Source: Paenibacillus sp. FSL R7-0273 (GTDB lineage Bacteria > Bacillota > Bacilli > Paenibacillales > Paenibacillaceae). Taken from it: a DNA stretch of 64,000 bases. The stretch is from assembly GCF_000758625.1 (NCBI RefSeq), contig NZ_CP009283.1, forward strand, positions 3,111,501-3,175,500, given 5' to 3'. Below are positions 26,834 to 35,350 of this stretch, one piece after another. Position 1 is the first letter of the stretch. Every line of letters begins with the position of its first letter. Made by a program: the position numbers and the translations under genes. The notes under the pieces are model-generated. The model saw only the letters and a program-made list of their open reading frames with translations. It was not told the DNA's origin and searched no databases.

Positions 26834-28438
26834 ATGGGCGGACAGCAAGAACAATACAAAGTGCTGCTGGTGGATGATGAGCCAATCATTCTGCGCAGCT
26901 TAAAGGTGGCGATCCCCTGGGAGGAGCTGGGCCTGACGATTGCCGGTGAAGCCCGCAACGGGGAGGCTGCGCTGCGCCTGATTGAAGAAATCTCACCGCA
27001 GATCGTGATCAGCGACATCCGGATGCCGGTCATAGACGGCATAGCTTTAATGAAGACGCTGCTTCCGCAGAATCCGAAGCTGCTGTTTATTTTTATCAGC
27101 GGATACGGAGAATTTGAGTATGCCCGGGATGCCCTGCGGCTCGGTGCCTTTGATTATCTGCTGAAGCCGATAGACCATGACGAGCTGTCGGAAATGCTGA
27201 CCCGGGCGCGGGCCAAGCTGGACCGCCAGAAGGAGAACGAGCAGCTGATGCACTCGGTACAGATGCTGTCTACGCTGGCCCGTGAGCGGATGTTTGCCGA
27301 GTTCACGCTCGGCAATCCTCGGCCCCTGCAGCATCTGAAGTGGCTGGAGAACAGCGAGCTGGAGCGCGAATATTTCATGGCAGTGGTCCGGCTGGACGAC
27401 TATGCCTCGCTCACATCCAAATGGAGTGCCGAGGAGAAGCATCTGTGGCTGTTTGCAATCCGCAACATTCTGGAGGAATGGTCGCTGGAGAACGGGGCCT
27501 TATCGATTTTTCCATTCTACAACGGTGAATGGGTGCTGCTGTTCCCGGGAAGCCTCGGAACGGTCAGGAAGGAGCTCGGTGAGCGGCTGGTCGCGGATAT
27601 TAAGCGCTATTCCAAGCTGCACTGCTCAGTCGGGGTCAGCCGCAGCACCCGAGGCATTGACCAGCTGAGCACGGTTTATCCGCTTGCCGCCAAGGCGCTT
27701 TACCGCCGCTTTTATTCCGGTGAGGCCGGTGTATTCATAGAAGAGGAGACGCCGGAAGCAGCAGAACAGGAGGTCCAGTATCCCAAAGAGCTGGAGCTGT
27801 CGCTTATTGAGAGCATACGTACGTTGAATCTGGAGCGGATGCTGCTGCTGTTCGATGAGATGTCCTGCTTCATTGAAGCACAGGCCCTGCCGAAAGAACT
27901 GGCACAGCGGGTCATCATCGAGCTTGTTGTTGTCCTGTACAGACAGTTCGAGCAGATGGGCCTGCAGGCCGAGTGGTCGCTGGAAGGGCTGCTCGGGAAG
28001 CTGCAGGGCCTGGGGACATTGACGTCAGTAACTAATGTGCTGAAGCAGGATTTCCGGGACTGGATGCTGGAAGGCAGCAGACAGGCGGTGCGCGATGACG
28101 GCCGCAGTGTGGTCGACAAGGCCAGACGGTACATTGAGGCTAACTATCATAAGGATCTGAGCATTGAAGAAGTGGCCGAGGTAGCAGATCTGAGCATCAG
28201 CCATTTCTGCACCCTGTTCAAGCAGGTCTCCGGCTATACGTTCCTGGAATTTGTAACTCACTGCCGGATGGAGAAAGCAAAGGATATACTGCAGAACAGC
28301 AGTGTGAAGGTGTACCAGGTGGCGCCGCTGGTCGGCTATCAGGACCCGAAATATTTTACCCAGGTATTTAAGAAGGCTACGGGAAAGACGCCGACGGAAT
28401 ACCGGGAAGAGGTTGTGAGACTGGCTGGTGAAGGCTGA
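26834..28438 (+). CDS. AraC-type response regulator (YesN-like)
   Basis: 534 residues from ATG 26834 (GGAGG eight bases before it; GTG 26825 touches that site). The receiver domain occupies residues 8-125 with VDDEP and phosphoacceptor Asp61 in IVISDIRMP. A long linker of about 280 residues follows, then two HTH motifs of the AraC type (LSIEEVAEVADLSISHFCTLF and VAPLVGYQDPKYFTQVFKK). It is predicted to activate the upstream ABC genes on phosphorylation by the kinase. A weak terminator hairpin follows at 28569. Confidence 0.9.
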   Translation: MGGQQEQYKVLLVDDEPIILRSLKVAIPWEELGLTIAGEARNGEAALRLIEEISPQIVISDIRMPVIDGIALMKTLLPQNPKLLFIFISGYGEFEYARDALRLGAFDYLLKPIDHDELSEMLTRARAKLDRQKENEQLMHSVQMLSTLARERMFAEFTLGNPRPLQHLKWLENSELEREYFMAVVRLDDYASLTSKWSAEEKHLWLFAIRNILEEWSLENGALSIFPFYNGEWVLLFPGSLGTVRKELGERLVADIKRYSKLHCSVGVSRSTRGIDQLSTVYPLAAKALYRRFYSGEAGVFIEEETPEAAEQEVQYPKELELSLIESIRTLNLERMLLLFDEMSCFIEAQALPKELAQRVIIELVVVLYRQFEQMGLQAEWSLEGLLGKLQGLGTLTSVTNVLKQDFRDWMLEGSRQAVRDDGRSVVDKARRYIEANYHKDLSIEEVAEVADLSISHFCTLFKQVSGYTFLEFVTHCRMEKAKDILQNSSVKVYQVAPLVGYQDPKYFTQVFKKATGKTPTEYREEVVRLAGEG

Positions 28439-28568
28439 GGAAGAGGGGCCGGAAACGCCTGAGTTAATGCTTATAAAGTGGAAGCCCGCTGAGAAGGTAT
28501 AAGCAGCATTGTATACAACAAACGACTAATTAAATATTGCAGCCGCAGCTGTCTGGAGTGGACGTCAT

Positions 28569-28589
28569 CCGGAAGCTTCGGCTTTTTTT
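28569..28589 (+). terminator. Candidate terminator of the regulator operon
   Basis: A short CCGGA/TTCGG stem (one G-T pair) followed by seven T. Weak but correctly placed. Confidence 0.5.
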
Positions 28590-28600
28590 GTTTTTGCGCA

Positions 28601-28669
28601 GTATGACAAATGTCATACCCGCTCCTTGATGTTTATGTCTTACGGCCATGACACTTCCTTCACTATAAT
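28601..28669 (+). promoter_or_regulatory. Probable DesR operator and des promoter
   Basis: A perfect palindrome GTATGACA-aa-TGTCATAC (28601-28618) lies upstream of a consensus -10 TATAAT (28664-28669) that has no good -35 box. A second ATGACA half-site (28648-28653) and an imperfect TGTCTT partner (28636-28641) lie between them. The missing -35 box and the palindrome about 55 bases upstream suggest activation by phosphorylated DesR. Confidence 0.7.
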
Positions 28670-28719
28670 TAAGGTAAATAAATGTAAACGTGAGCGCACA
28701 TACAAGGAGGAACCGACAG

Positions 28720-29787
28720 ATGTCCAAGAGCAGCACCTCAGCCCAGCTCTCCAGCCTGAAGAAAAGCGTGGCCCCTTTTGAAAAAAACGACCGTAAAGCA
28801 AGTATAAAGCAGATGATTAATACGCTGGGTCCGTTATTCCTGCTATGGGCGGCTGCCTATTTCAGCCTGTCCGTATCTTACTGGCTTACCCTGCTGTTTG
28901 CAGTGCCGGCAGCGGGCTTTGTCATCCGGACCTTTATTATTTTTCATGACTGCTGCCACGGCTCCTTCTTCAGGAACCGCAAAGCGAATGATATTCTTGG
29001 AACCATCACCGGTGTGCTGACCCTTGTCCCTTACCGCCAATGGAAGAGAAGCCATTCCATCCACCACGCCGGCAGCAGCAACCTCGATAAACGGGGCATC
29101 GGCGACATCTGGATCATGACGGTTGATGAGTATATTGCGGCTAAGCCGCTGCAGCGCCTCTGGTACCGGATCTACCGCAACCCGCTGGTTATGTTCGGCG
29201 CAGGCCCGATTGCCGTGTTCCTGATCCAGTACCGCTTTAATGTAAAAAGCGCAAGACGGCAGGAGCGGATGAACACGTACCTGACAAATGTGCTGATTGC
29301 AGCGCTATATGCGGGAATGATCTGGGCTGTCGGCTGGCAGGCGTTTCTCTTAGTGCAGCTGCCGATCGTATTCGTCTCCGGATTCCTGGGCATCTGGCTG
29401 TTCTATGTGCAGCATCAGTTCGAGGACACTTTTTTTGAGCACGAAGAAGAGTGGAGCTATGTTATGGCAGCTGTAGAAGGAAGCTCCTATTACAAGCTGC
29501 CTAAGCTGCTGCAATGGATTACCGGCAATATCGGCTTCCACCATGTACACCATCTGGCACCCAAAGTGCCTAACTATAATCTGGAGCTGGCCCATAATGC
29601 GACGCCGCCCCTGCAGAAAGCAACGACGATTACAATCGGCACAAGCCTGAAGGCACTACGTTTCCGCCTGTGGGATGAGGAGAATAAGGGCTTTGTCAGC
29701 TTTAAAGAAATTAAAGACCGCCTTCGGCAGCCGCTGCCTCCTGTGGAGGGGCTGAAGATACAGAAAACCGGACTGCAGGCCGAATAG
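28720..29787 (+). CDS. des: Acyl-lipid desaturase of the Des thermosensor pathway
   Basis: The 355-residue integral membrane di-iron desaturase has three His boxes: HDCCHGS, HSIHHAGSS (HxxHH) and HVHHL preceded by GFHH. Four or so hydrophobic segments fit the family. The start ATG 28720 follows AAGGAGGA; a longer frame adds ten residues upstream of this site. The enzyme introduces a double bond in phospholipid acyl chains at low temperature. It is the sole effector of the DesK/DesR pathway in B. subtilis; here kinase and regulator follow directly, so the assignment is supported by both sequence and context. A terminator follows. Confidence 0.92.
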   Translation: MSKSSTSAQLSSLKKSVAPFEKNDRKASIKQMINTLGPLFLLWAAAYFSLSVSYWLTLLFAVPAAGFVIRTFIIFHDCCHGSFFRNRKANDILGTITGVLTLVPYRQWKRSHSIHHAGSSNLDKRGIGDIWIMTVDEYIAAKPLQRLWYRIYRNPLVMFGAGPIAVFLIQYRFNVKSARRQERMNTYLTNVLIAALYAGMIWAVGWQAFLLVQLPIVFVSGFLGIWLFYVQHQFEDTFFEHEEEWSYVMAAVEGSSYYKLPKLLQWITGNIGFHHVHHLAPKVPNYNLELAHNATPPLQKATTITIGTSLKALRFRLWDEENKGFVSFKEIKDRLRQPLPPVEGLKIQKTGLQAE

Positions 29788-29811
29788 CATGCTGCCGGAA
29801 GCAGTAGCAGG

Positions 29812-29863
29812 GAGAGGAAGCAGACACGCAGATCAGTCGCGGGTGCGCTTCTTCTCTTTTTTT
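29812..29863 (+). terminator. Terminator between des and desK
   Basis: GAGAGGAAGC (29812-29821) pairs with GCTTCTTCTC (29847-29856, one G-T pair), followed by seven T. It implies separate or partly read-through expression of desKR. An extended -10 (TGcTAAAAT, 29875-29883) follows. Confidence 0.75.
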
Positions 29864-29919
29864 GCCGCAGACTATGCTAAAATGGGGGTACAAACTTGCT
29901 GGCAAAAAGGATGGCTGAT

Positions 29920-31059
29920 ATGCAGAAGTGGCATCATATTTTTCATAAAAGCACGGGTCTGAGCCCTTACGTATGGGTTGTGTTCTATATTCTCCCGTTC
30001 TATTCGATCTTCCGGATGTCCTCGGTGGACCGCTGGGTGTACGGCATTGTGATGATTATTTTGTTTTTTGCCTGTTATGTGCTGGCCTTCAAATCGCGGG
30101 GCTGGCTGGTCTACTTCTGGACGAGTGTGCAGATTATTGTCTCGATTACAATGACGCTGATGTTCGGCTATATGTACTTCGCGCTGTTTCTGGCCTTTTT
30201 TATAGGAAATATTCAGAGCCGGGCGGGCTTCTTCACCATGTATACGATTCACCTGCTGACAACGATTGTGGCGATCAACTATGAGCTGATTACGCGCAAT
30301 CCGGTATTTTTATCCCAGCTGCCCTTTGTGCTGGTCAGTATCATTGCTGTAGTGCTGCTGCCTGCCACCACCTACAACCGCAACAACCAGGATAAGCTGC
30401 AAGGCCAGCTGGAGGATGCCAACAAACGTATCTCCGAACTGGTCATTATGGAGGAGCGGCAGCGGATTTCACGGGATTTGCATGATACACTGGGTCAAAA
30501 GCTGTCGCTGATCGGGCTTAAGAGCGACCTGGCCGGCAAGCTTATCAACAAAAACCCGGCGCAGGCGATTGTAGAAATTAACGATGTCAGACAGACGGCA
30601 AGAAGCGCGCTTAAAGAGGTCCGGGAGATGATTACCCAGATGCGGGGCATCCGGCTGGAGGATGAGCTGGTGCGGATCAGGCAGCTTTTGCAGGCGGCAG
30701 AGATTGAGTTTGAGCTGGAGGGCAGTCCCAAGCTGGACAATATCTCCTTAATTACAGAAAATGTGCTCAGCATGTGCATTAAAGAAGCGGTGACGAATGT
30801 TGTCAAGCATAGCGGTGCCTCGCAGTGCCGGATTCAGATTGAGCCCTCCCGTACGGATATGATTGTCAGGGTATCTGATAACGGCAGGGGACTCCATTCT
30901 GCTAATCTGGATTATAAGGGCCATGGCATCCAGGGGATGCGCGAACGGCTGGAATTTGTTAACGGAAGTTTAGAGCTGCAGCACCTTAACGGGACTACCA
31001 TTACGGTCAAGGTGCCGGCAGTAATCAAGCAGCTGGAAATGGAGGCGAAAGAAGGATGA
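29920..31059 (+). CDS. desK: Membrane-fluidity sensor histidine kinase DesK
   Basis: About 379 residues from ATG 29920 (AAAAGG nine bases upstream). The sequence matches B. subtilis DesK along its length: N-terminal SPYVWVVFYILPFYSI, about five short membrane helices in residues 15-150, then EERQRISRDLHDTLGQKLSL. With this start the phosphoacceptor is His188, the same number as in B. subtilis DesK. The ATPase domain has KEAVTNVVKHS and HGIQGMRERLEFVNGSLEL. It senses membrane thickness or order when temperature falls and phosphorylates DesR. A TTG at 29896 is in frame but less likely. Confidence 0.93.
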   Translation: MQKWHHIFHKSTGLSPYVWVVFYILPFYSIFRMSSVDRWVYGIVMIILFFACYVLAFKSRGWLVYFWTSVQIIVSITMTLMFGYMYFALFLAFFIGNIQSRAGFFTMYTIHLLTTIVAINYELITRNPVFLSQLPFVLVSIIAVVLLPATTYNRNNQDKLQGQLEDANKRISELVIMEERQRISRDLHDTLGQKLSLIGLKSDLAGKLINKNPAQAIVEINDVRQTARSALKEVREMITQMRGIRLEDELVRIRQLLQAAEIEFELEGSPKLDNISLITENVLSMCIKEAVTNVVKHSGASQCRIQIEPSRTDMIVRVSDNGRGLHSANLDYKGHGIQGMRERLEFVNGSLELQHLNGTTITVKVPAVIKQLEMEAKEG

Positions 31060-31658
31060 TTCATATTGTGATTGCTGAAGACCAGCGCATGCTGCTGGGC
31101 GCATTGGCTTCGCTGCTGGATCTGGAGGAGGACATGAAGGTTGTGGGCCGCGCAGGCAACGGGGAGGAAGCAGTGAAGCTGGTGCAGCAGCATAAGCCGG
31201 ACATCTGCATCATGGACATTGAAATGCCGGCAATGACAGGCCTTGAGGCGGCAGAAGCGCTGAAGGGCTCCGGCTGTAAAATCATGATCCTGACTACGTT
31301 TGCCCGGACCGGTTACTTTGAGCGTGCTGTAAAAGCCGGTGTGGATGCCTATCTGCTCAAGGACAGCCCCAGCGAGGAGCTGGCCCTTTCCATCCGCAGC
31401 GTCATGGCCGGCAGAAGAATCTATGCCCCCGAGCTGATGGACGAAGCGTACAGCAGTGAAGCGAACCCGCTGACCCAGCGGGAGAAGGAGGTGCTCGGCC
31501 TGATCGCCGACGGCAAAAATACCAAGGAAATCGCCAGCCAGCTCTATATTACGACGGGGACTGTGCGCAACTATATTTCGGTGATTCTAGACAAGCTGGA
31601 TGTCGGTAACCGGATCGAGGCGATCACACGCTTTAAGGAAAAGGGCTGGTTTAAATAA
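31056..31658 (+). CDS. desR: Response regulator DesR
   Basis: The 200-residue NarL/FixJ-type regulator overlaps desK by four bases. The receiver domain carries Asp54 in ICIMDIEMP (the phosphorylation site, same number as in B. subtilis). The C-terminal LuxR-type HTH is visible as NPLTQREKEVLGLIADGKNT and YITTGTVRNYIS. The sequence, including the tail RFKEKGWFK, is near-identical in pattern to B. subtilis DesR. It should activate the des promoter at 28601-28669. A terminator follows 44 bases after the stop. Confidence 0.94.
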   Translation: MIHIVIAEDQRMLLGALASLLDLEEDMKVVGRAGNGEEAVKLVQQHKPDICIMDIEMPAMTGLEAAEALKGSGCKIMILTTFARTGYFERAVKAGVDAYLLKDSPSEELALSIRSVMAGRRIYAPELMDEAYSSEANPLTQREKEVLGLIADGKNTKEIASQLYITTGTVRNYISVILDKLDVGNRIEAITRFKEKGWFK

Positions 31659-31702
31659 ATAATTCAGGCAGGATTGTGCTGGCAGCGTACCGGCGCTTTA
31701 GA

Positions 31703-31736
31703 AGGAGGGACTTTATAGGTCCGTCCTATTTTTTTT
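31703..31736 (+). terminator. Rho-independent terminator of desKR
   Basis: AGGAGGGAC (31703-31711) pairs with GTCCGTCCT (31719-31727, one mismatch), followed by ATTTTTTTT. Confidence 0.8.
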
Positions 31737-31945
31737 GGGGCAGAACATATCGCACCGTTGCTTTGCGTAGTTCCTATTTCCCAATTTTCCCATAACGGGG
31801 CCTGTTAGATTGGAAGCACAGCTTATTTTTGCTAATATAAATGCAAACATGTGATCTTATTCCCGGATAATGGGTAATAGAGGTTATGTGCCTTTTTTCT
31901 GCACATTATTGTATATTTCAGTTTACAAGTCGGGAGGAATCTGAT

Positions 31946-33382
31946 TTGCCTGAACTCACATCATCCTATGTCGATTCACTAGCACCGAACACCGCCGCCA
32001 TCAAGAACGGCCAGGGGCTGGTGCGTAAAAAGAGCTTCATCCAGCTGCACCGCACCGAGAACGGGGAGCTGCTGTTCGGACAATGTGCGGGAAGCGGGAA
32101 GACACCGTATGAATGCTCTGCGGATTTTGTAGCCCCGGACAGTCCGGTCTTCCGCTGCTCCTGTCCCAGCCGGCAGTTCCCCTGCAAGCATGCCCTGGGG
32201 CTGCTGTACGCTTATGTTGAAGGCCAGACCTTCACTGTGGCGCCTGTACCGGAGGACATTGCAGCCAAACGGGAGAAGGCTGAGAAACGTGAAGAGAACA
32301 AGGTGAAGCAGGCTGCCGAGGGCAGTACGGCTAAGCCCAAGAAGGTAAATAAATCTGCGCTTAAGAAAAAAATCACCGCCCAGCTGGAAGGCCTTGATCT
32401 CCTGGAGAAGCTGGTGCTATCCCTGGTCCGCGGGGGCTTGTCGGCCATTGATGCGAAGACGCTGAAGACGGTGCAGGAGCATGTGAAGCAGCTCGGGAAC
32501 TATTATCTGTCCGGTGCCCAGATTGAACTCCGCCGTTTTGCGCTGCAGCTCGGCAAAGGAGAAGACCGTGAACAGGGTTATACATATGCGGTCCAGCAGC
32601 TGACCCGGCTGCATGCCTTTATCAAGAAAGGCCGCAGCTATCTCACTGCAAGAAGTGAAGATCCGGAGCTTGCGCTGGATCATGAATCAACAATCGACGA
32701 GTGGCTGGGCCACGCCTGGCAGCTGACCGAGCTGAAGGAATACGGGCTGACAGCAGATAATGCCGAGCTGCTCCAATTAGCCTTCTACAGCTATGACGAT
32801 CAGGCACGCCAGGAATTTGTTGATCTGGGATACTGGCTGGAGCTGTCCTCCGGAGCGGTTCATAAGACGCTGCAATACCGTCCTTACAAGGCCGCTAAGT
32901 TAATGCGTGAAGAGGACAGCTTCTTTGAGGTGGCCCGTGTAGCGCAGCTTTACAAATACCCCGGTGATATGAACGCCCGGGTCAGATATGAGGAAATGTC
33001 GGCCAGACCGGTCACAGCGGATGATCTGGCGCAGGTTCATGCCCATGCACACCGTTCGTTTGCCGAGGCCGTTAAGCTGGTCAAGAATCAGCTGAAGAAT
33101 CCGCTTGGTGACAAACAGCCGGTGCTGCTGCTCCATGCGGAAAGTATCGGAGTGAACGATCAGGGGGAATATATCCTTTCGGATGAATCCGGAGCACTGC
33201 TTGTGCTGGAGGATATTCCCGGCCTGTCCCAGGGTACGGCCGCGCTGCTGCCGTTCCTGCCGCAGGTCTGCCTGCAGAGCAGCTCTTTGTTAGTCATGTT
33301 TGAGCATGTAATGGACCGGGGCAGGCTTACAGCCCAGCCGCTGGGTATCGTCCATGCTGAAGGAATTACACGGCTGCTGTAA
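31946..33382 (+). CDS. SWIM zinc-finger protein, first gene of a five-gene operon
   Basis: 478 residues from TTG 31946, seven bases after GGGAGGAA; a longer frame exists but ignores this site. The SWIM motif is visible at residues 71-82 (C-x-C-x6-C-x-H in FRCSCPSRQFPCKHALG), a zinc-binding fold for protein or DNA contacts. A Lys/Glu-rich linker (residues 100-140) separates it from a helical C-terminal region of about 330 residues with no recognised motif. In other bacteria a SWIM protein leads clusters with an AAA ATPase, a DUF5682 protein and a VWA protein, exactly the order here. The SWIM subunit is therefore likely the adaptor or substrate-recognition part. Function unproven. Confidence 0.85.
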   Translation: MPELTSSYVDSLAPNTAAIKNGQGLVRKKSFIQLHRTENGELLFGQCAGSGKTPYECSADFVAPDSPVFRCSCPSRQFPCKHALGLLYAYVEGQTFTVAPVPEDIAAKREKAEKREENKVKQAAEGSTAKPKKVNKSALKKKITAQLEGLDLLEKLVLSLVRGGLSAIDAKTLKTVQEHVKQLGNYYLSGAQIELRRFALQLGKGEDREQGYTYAVQQLTRLHAFIKKGRSYLTARSEDPELALDHESTIDEWLGHAWQLTELKEYGLTADNAELLQLAFYSYDDQARQEFVDLGYWLELSSGAVHKTLQYRPYKAAKLMREEDSFFEVARVAQLYKYPGDMNARVRYEEMSARPVTADDLAQVHAHAHRSFAEAVKLVKNQLKNPLGDKQPVLLLHAESIGVNDQGEYILSDESGALLVLEDIPGLSQGTAALLPFLPQVCLQSSSLLVMFEHVMDRGRLTAQPLGIVHAEGITRLL

Positions 33383-33439
33383 TGAATAACAGGTCTGAAA
33401 CATAGCCTTTGCATAATATCACCGGTAGGGGGACCGCGC

Positions 33440-35299
33440 ATGAGTACAGCATTATTGCAAGAGCTTCATCAGGAGGTTAGAAGATTATACATTGCCGGAA
33501 GTGATCTGGCTGCGGAGGATTTCCGCCTGAAACGGCTGCTGCCGCAGTTCGAGCAGCTCGGTGAGCGGGCTCCTGTATTTAAACGGCTTGGTGAAGGGGT
33601 TGCCGCTCTTATCCGGCCGGCGGCAGCCGGTGAGGCTGCACCGGCAGTGAAGCTGCAGGACCTAACCCTGCTGCTGGAGTCCGTGCTGTATACCCAAGGC
33701 AGCACCGCGCCCTCAGGCGGCGTACCGGCTCAGCTGCAGGGCAGCTCTTTCGGGCTGGAAACCAAGGTTTCCTCCAGAAAGATTGCCGGAGTCCGTCAGG
33801 CATTGACTACAACCGGAAGCGGCAGATATGAGACAGTCCTTGAAGCGTTCAAGGACGGCGTATTCCAGGATCTTCGCCTGCTCCCGCTGGCCGTCAGCGC
33901 ACTCGGCGATCCCTATGCGGAGCTTGCTGACTTTGCCATGAACAAGATTGTGCCGTCCTATGGACCGGCTGCTGCTGATTATCTGGTAGGGCACTTTAAT
34001 CCCGCCGGAGGAAAAAGCGAGGTCCGCAAGCTGCATGTGATCAAAGCGGTCGGCCGTCCGGAGCTGCTTGAAGAGATCTTCAAGGCCGCCGGCAGCGGCA
34101 GCGATGATGTGCGGGCGGCGGCTATACTCTGCCTGGCCGGTCAGCAGGAATATGTCCAGGCGCTGCTCGAATGGACTGCGGACAAGAAGAAGCCGATCCG
34201 GGAAGCAGCATATACGGCACTTGCGGAAGGCGGCTCGGCAGAGGGGCAAGAGCGGCTGTATGACGCTTTTGCCGGGAAGAAGGACCGGGAGCTGGCCGCC
34301 TATGCGCTGGCCAAATGGCCGTCTGCTCCGCTGGGGGAACGGCTGTCAGCCAAGTTTATGGAAGAGCTGAAGGAGGCTCTGGCAGCTGATCATAAAGACA
34401 GCAAAAAGAATGATGCGCTCTGGAACGTCATCTCGCTGTACCTGATAGCTCTTGCTGATATCCGTAATCCGCAGCTTGATGAAATTTTCCGTTATATTAT
34501 TGAACAATATGACCGGTTTGCCGCTCTGGGCTGGCTGCATCTGCTTGACCGGGCGGCAAGTTATGAAGAGACTGCGCAATCGGAGCAGGGGCTTGAGCTG
34601 CTGCGTGAGCTGGATAATAAGAGCGTACGCTACCTGTCCTACTACTTCCGCGCAGCACAGCAGCTCCTCACAACTAAGGAGCTCTATAATGAGTTCGCCG
34701 GCGGATCGATGCTCGACAAGATGAAGGCGAGACTGGCTAAAGATGCCGCCACACGTAACCGTGTGCTGCAGGAGACGCTGGAGGAGCAGATCTTGAATGC
34801 GGAAAGAGTAACTTATGAGCTCTCCTGGGATTATGCCGGAGGCCGCCAGCAGTATGTGTGGGAGATGCTGTCTCCGGACCGGATCGCGGCTGAGTGGGAC
34901 CCCCGATGGCTGGACTGGGCGATTGAACGGGATGCCCCGGAGCTGGTATCGGCTCTTGCCCGCCCCGGTCATTCCGGTGTACAGGAATATCTGCTTGCAA
35001 AGCTCAACCGGGAAGGCAAGCACCGTAAAGACTTAGACTTCGTGTCCAGTCTGTTCAAGGGACTTGAACGTGCAGGGTTCAATGAAACGGAGCGGCAGGA
35101 GCTGCTGATATCTGTGTTGGAGCAGCATAAATTTTCGAATCCGTATTCCATTCATTTTTATCTGCTGGAGCTGATGCTGGGCTTCCCGCCAAGCTATGCT
35201 GAGCGGATTGAGGCGGTCGTACCTAAATACCGCTATGAGAGCAAAAACCAGCTGGAGTACCTGGCCAGCTACCTGCGGAGCAAGCAGCAGGTTACCTGA
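33440..35299 (+). CDS. HEAT-like repeat protein, second gene of the MoxR/VWA operon
   Basis: The 619-residue soluble protein starts at ATG 33440, eight bases after GGGGGA. Residues 150-330 contain paired helices of HEAT type, for example SEVRKLHVIKAVGRPELLEEI, SDDVRAAAILCLAGQQEYV and KPIREAAYTALAEGGSA. The remainder is helical (GLELLRELDNKSVRYLSYYF). It sits where a DUF5691-type protein stands in related clusters, but I cannot confirm that assignment by eye. HEAT repeats are peptide-binding scaffolds. It might hold the substrate for the AAA ATPase. The gap to the next gene is about 50 bases with a good ribosome binding site. Confidence 0.75.
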   Translation: MSTALLQELHQEVRRLYIAGSDLAAEDFRLKRLLPQFEQLGERAPVFKRLGEGVAALIRPAAAGEAAPAVKLQDLTLLLESVLYTQGSTAPSGGVPAQLQGSSFGLETKVSSRKIAGVRQALTTTGSGRYETVLEAFKDGVFQDLRLLPLAVSALGDPYAELADFAMNKIVPSYGPAAADYLVGHFNPAGGKSEVRKLHVIKAVGRPELLEEIFKAAGSGSDDVRAAAILCLAGQQEYVQALLEWTADKKKPIREAAYTALAEGGSAEGQERLYDAFAGKKDRELAAYALAKWPSAPLGERLSAKFMEELKEALAADHKDSKKNDALWNVISLYLIALADIRNPQLDEIFRYIIEQYDRFAALGWLHLLDRAASYEETAQSEQGLELLRELDNKSVRYLSYYFRAAQQLLTTKELYNEFAGGSMLDKMKARLAKDAATRNRVLQETLEEQILNAERVTYELSWDYAGGRQQYVWEMLSPDRIAAEWDPRWLDWAIERDAPELVSALARPGHSGVQEYLLAKLNREGKHRKDLDFVSSLFKGLERAGFNETERQELLISVLEQHKFSNPYSIHFYLLELMLGFPPSYAERIEAVVPKYRYESKNQLEYLASYLRSKQQVT

Positions 35300-35350
35300 A
35301 GGCGGTAGCTCGCGGAAATATACATGATATTCACAAAAGGAGAGGTGTAC

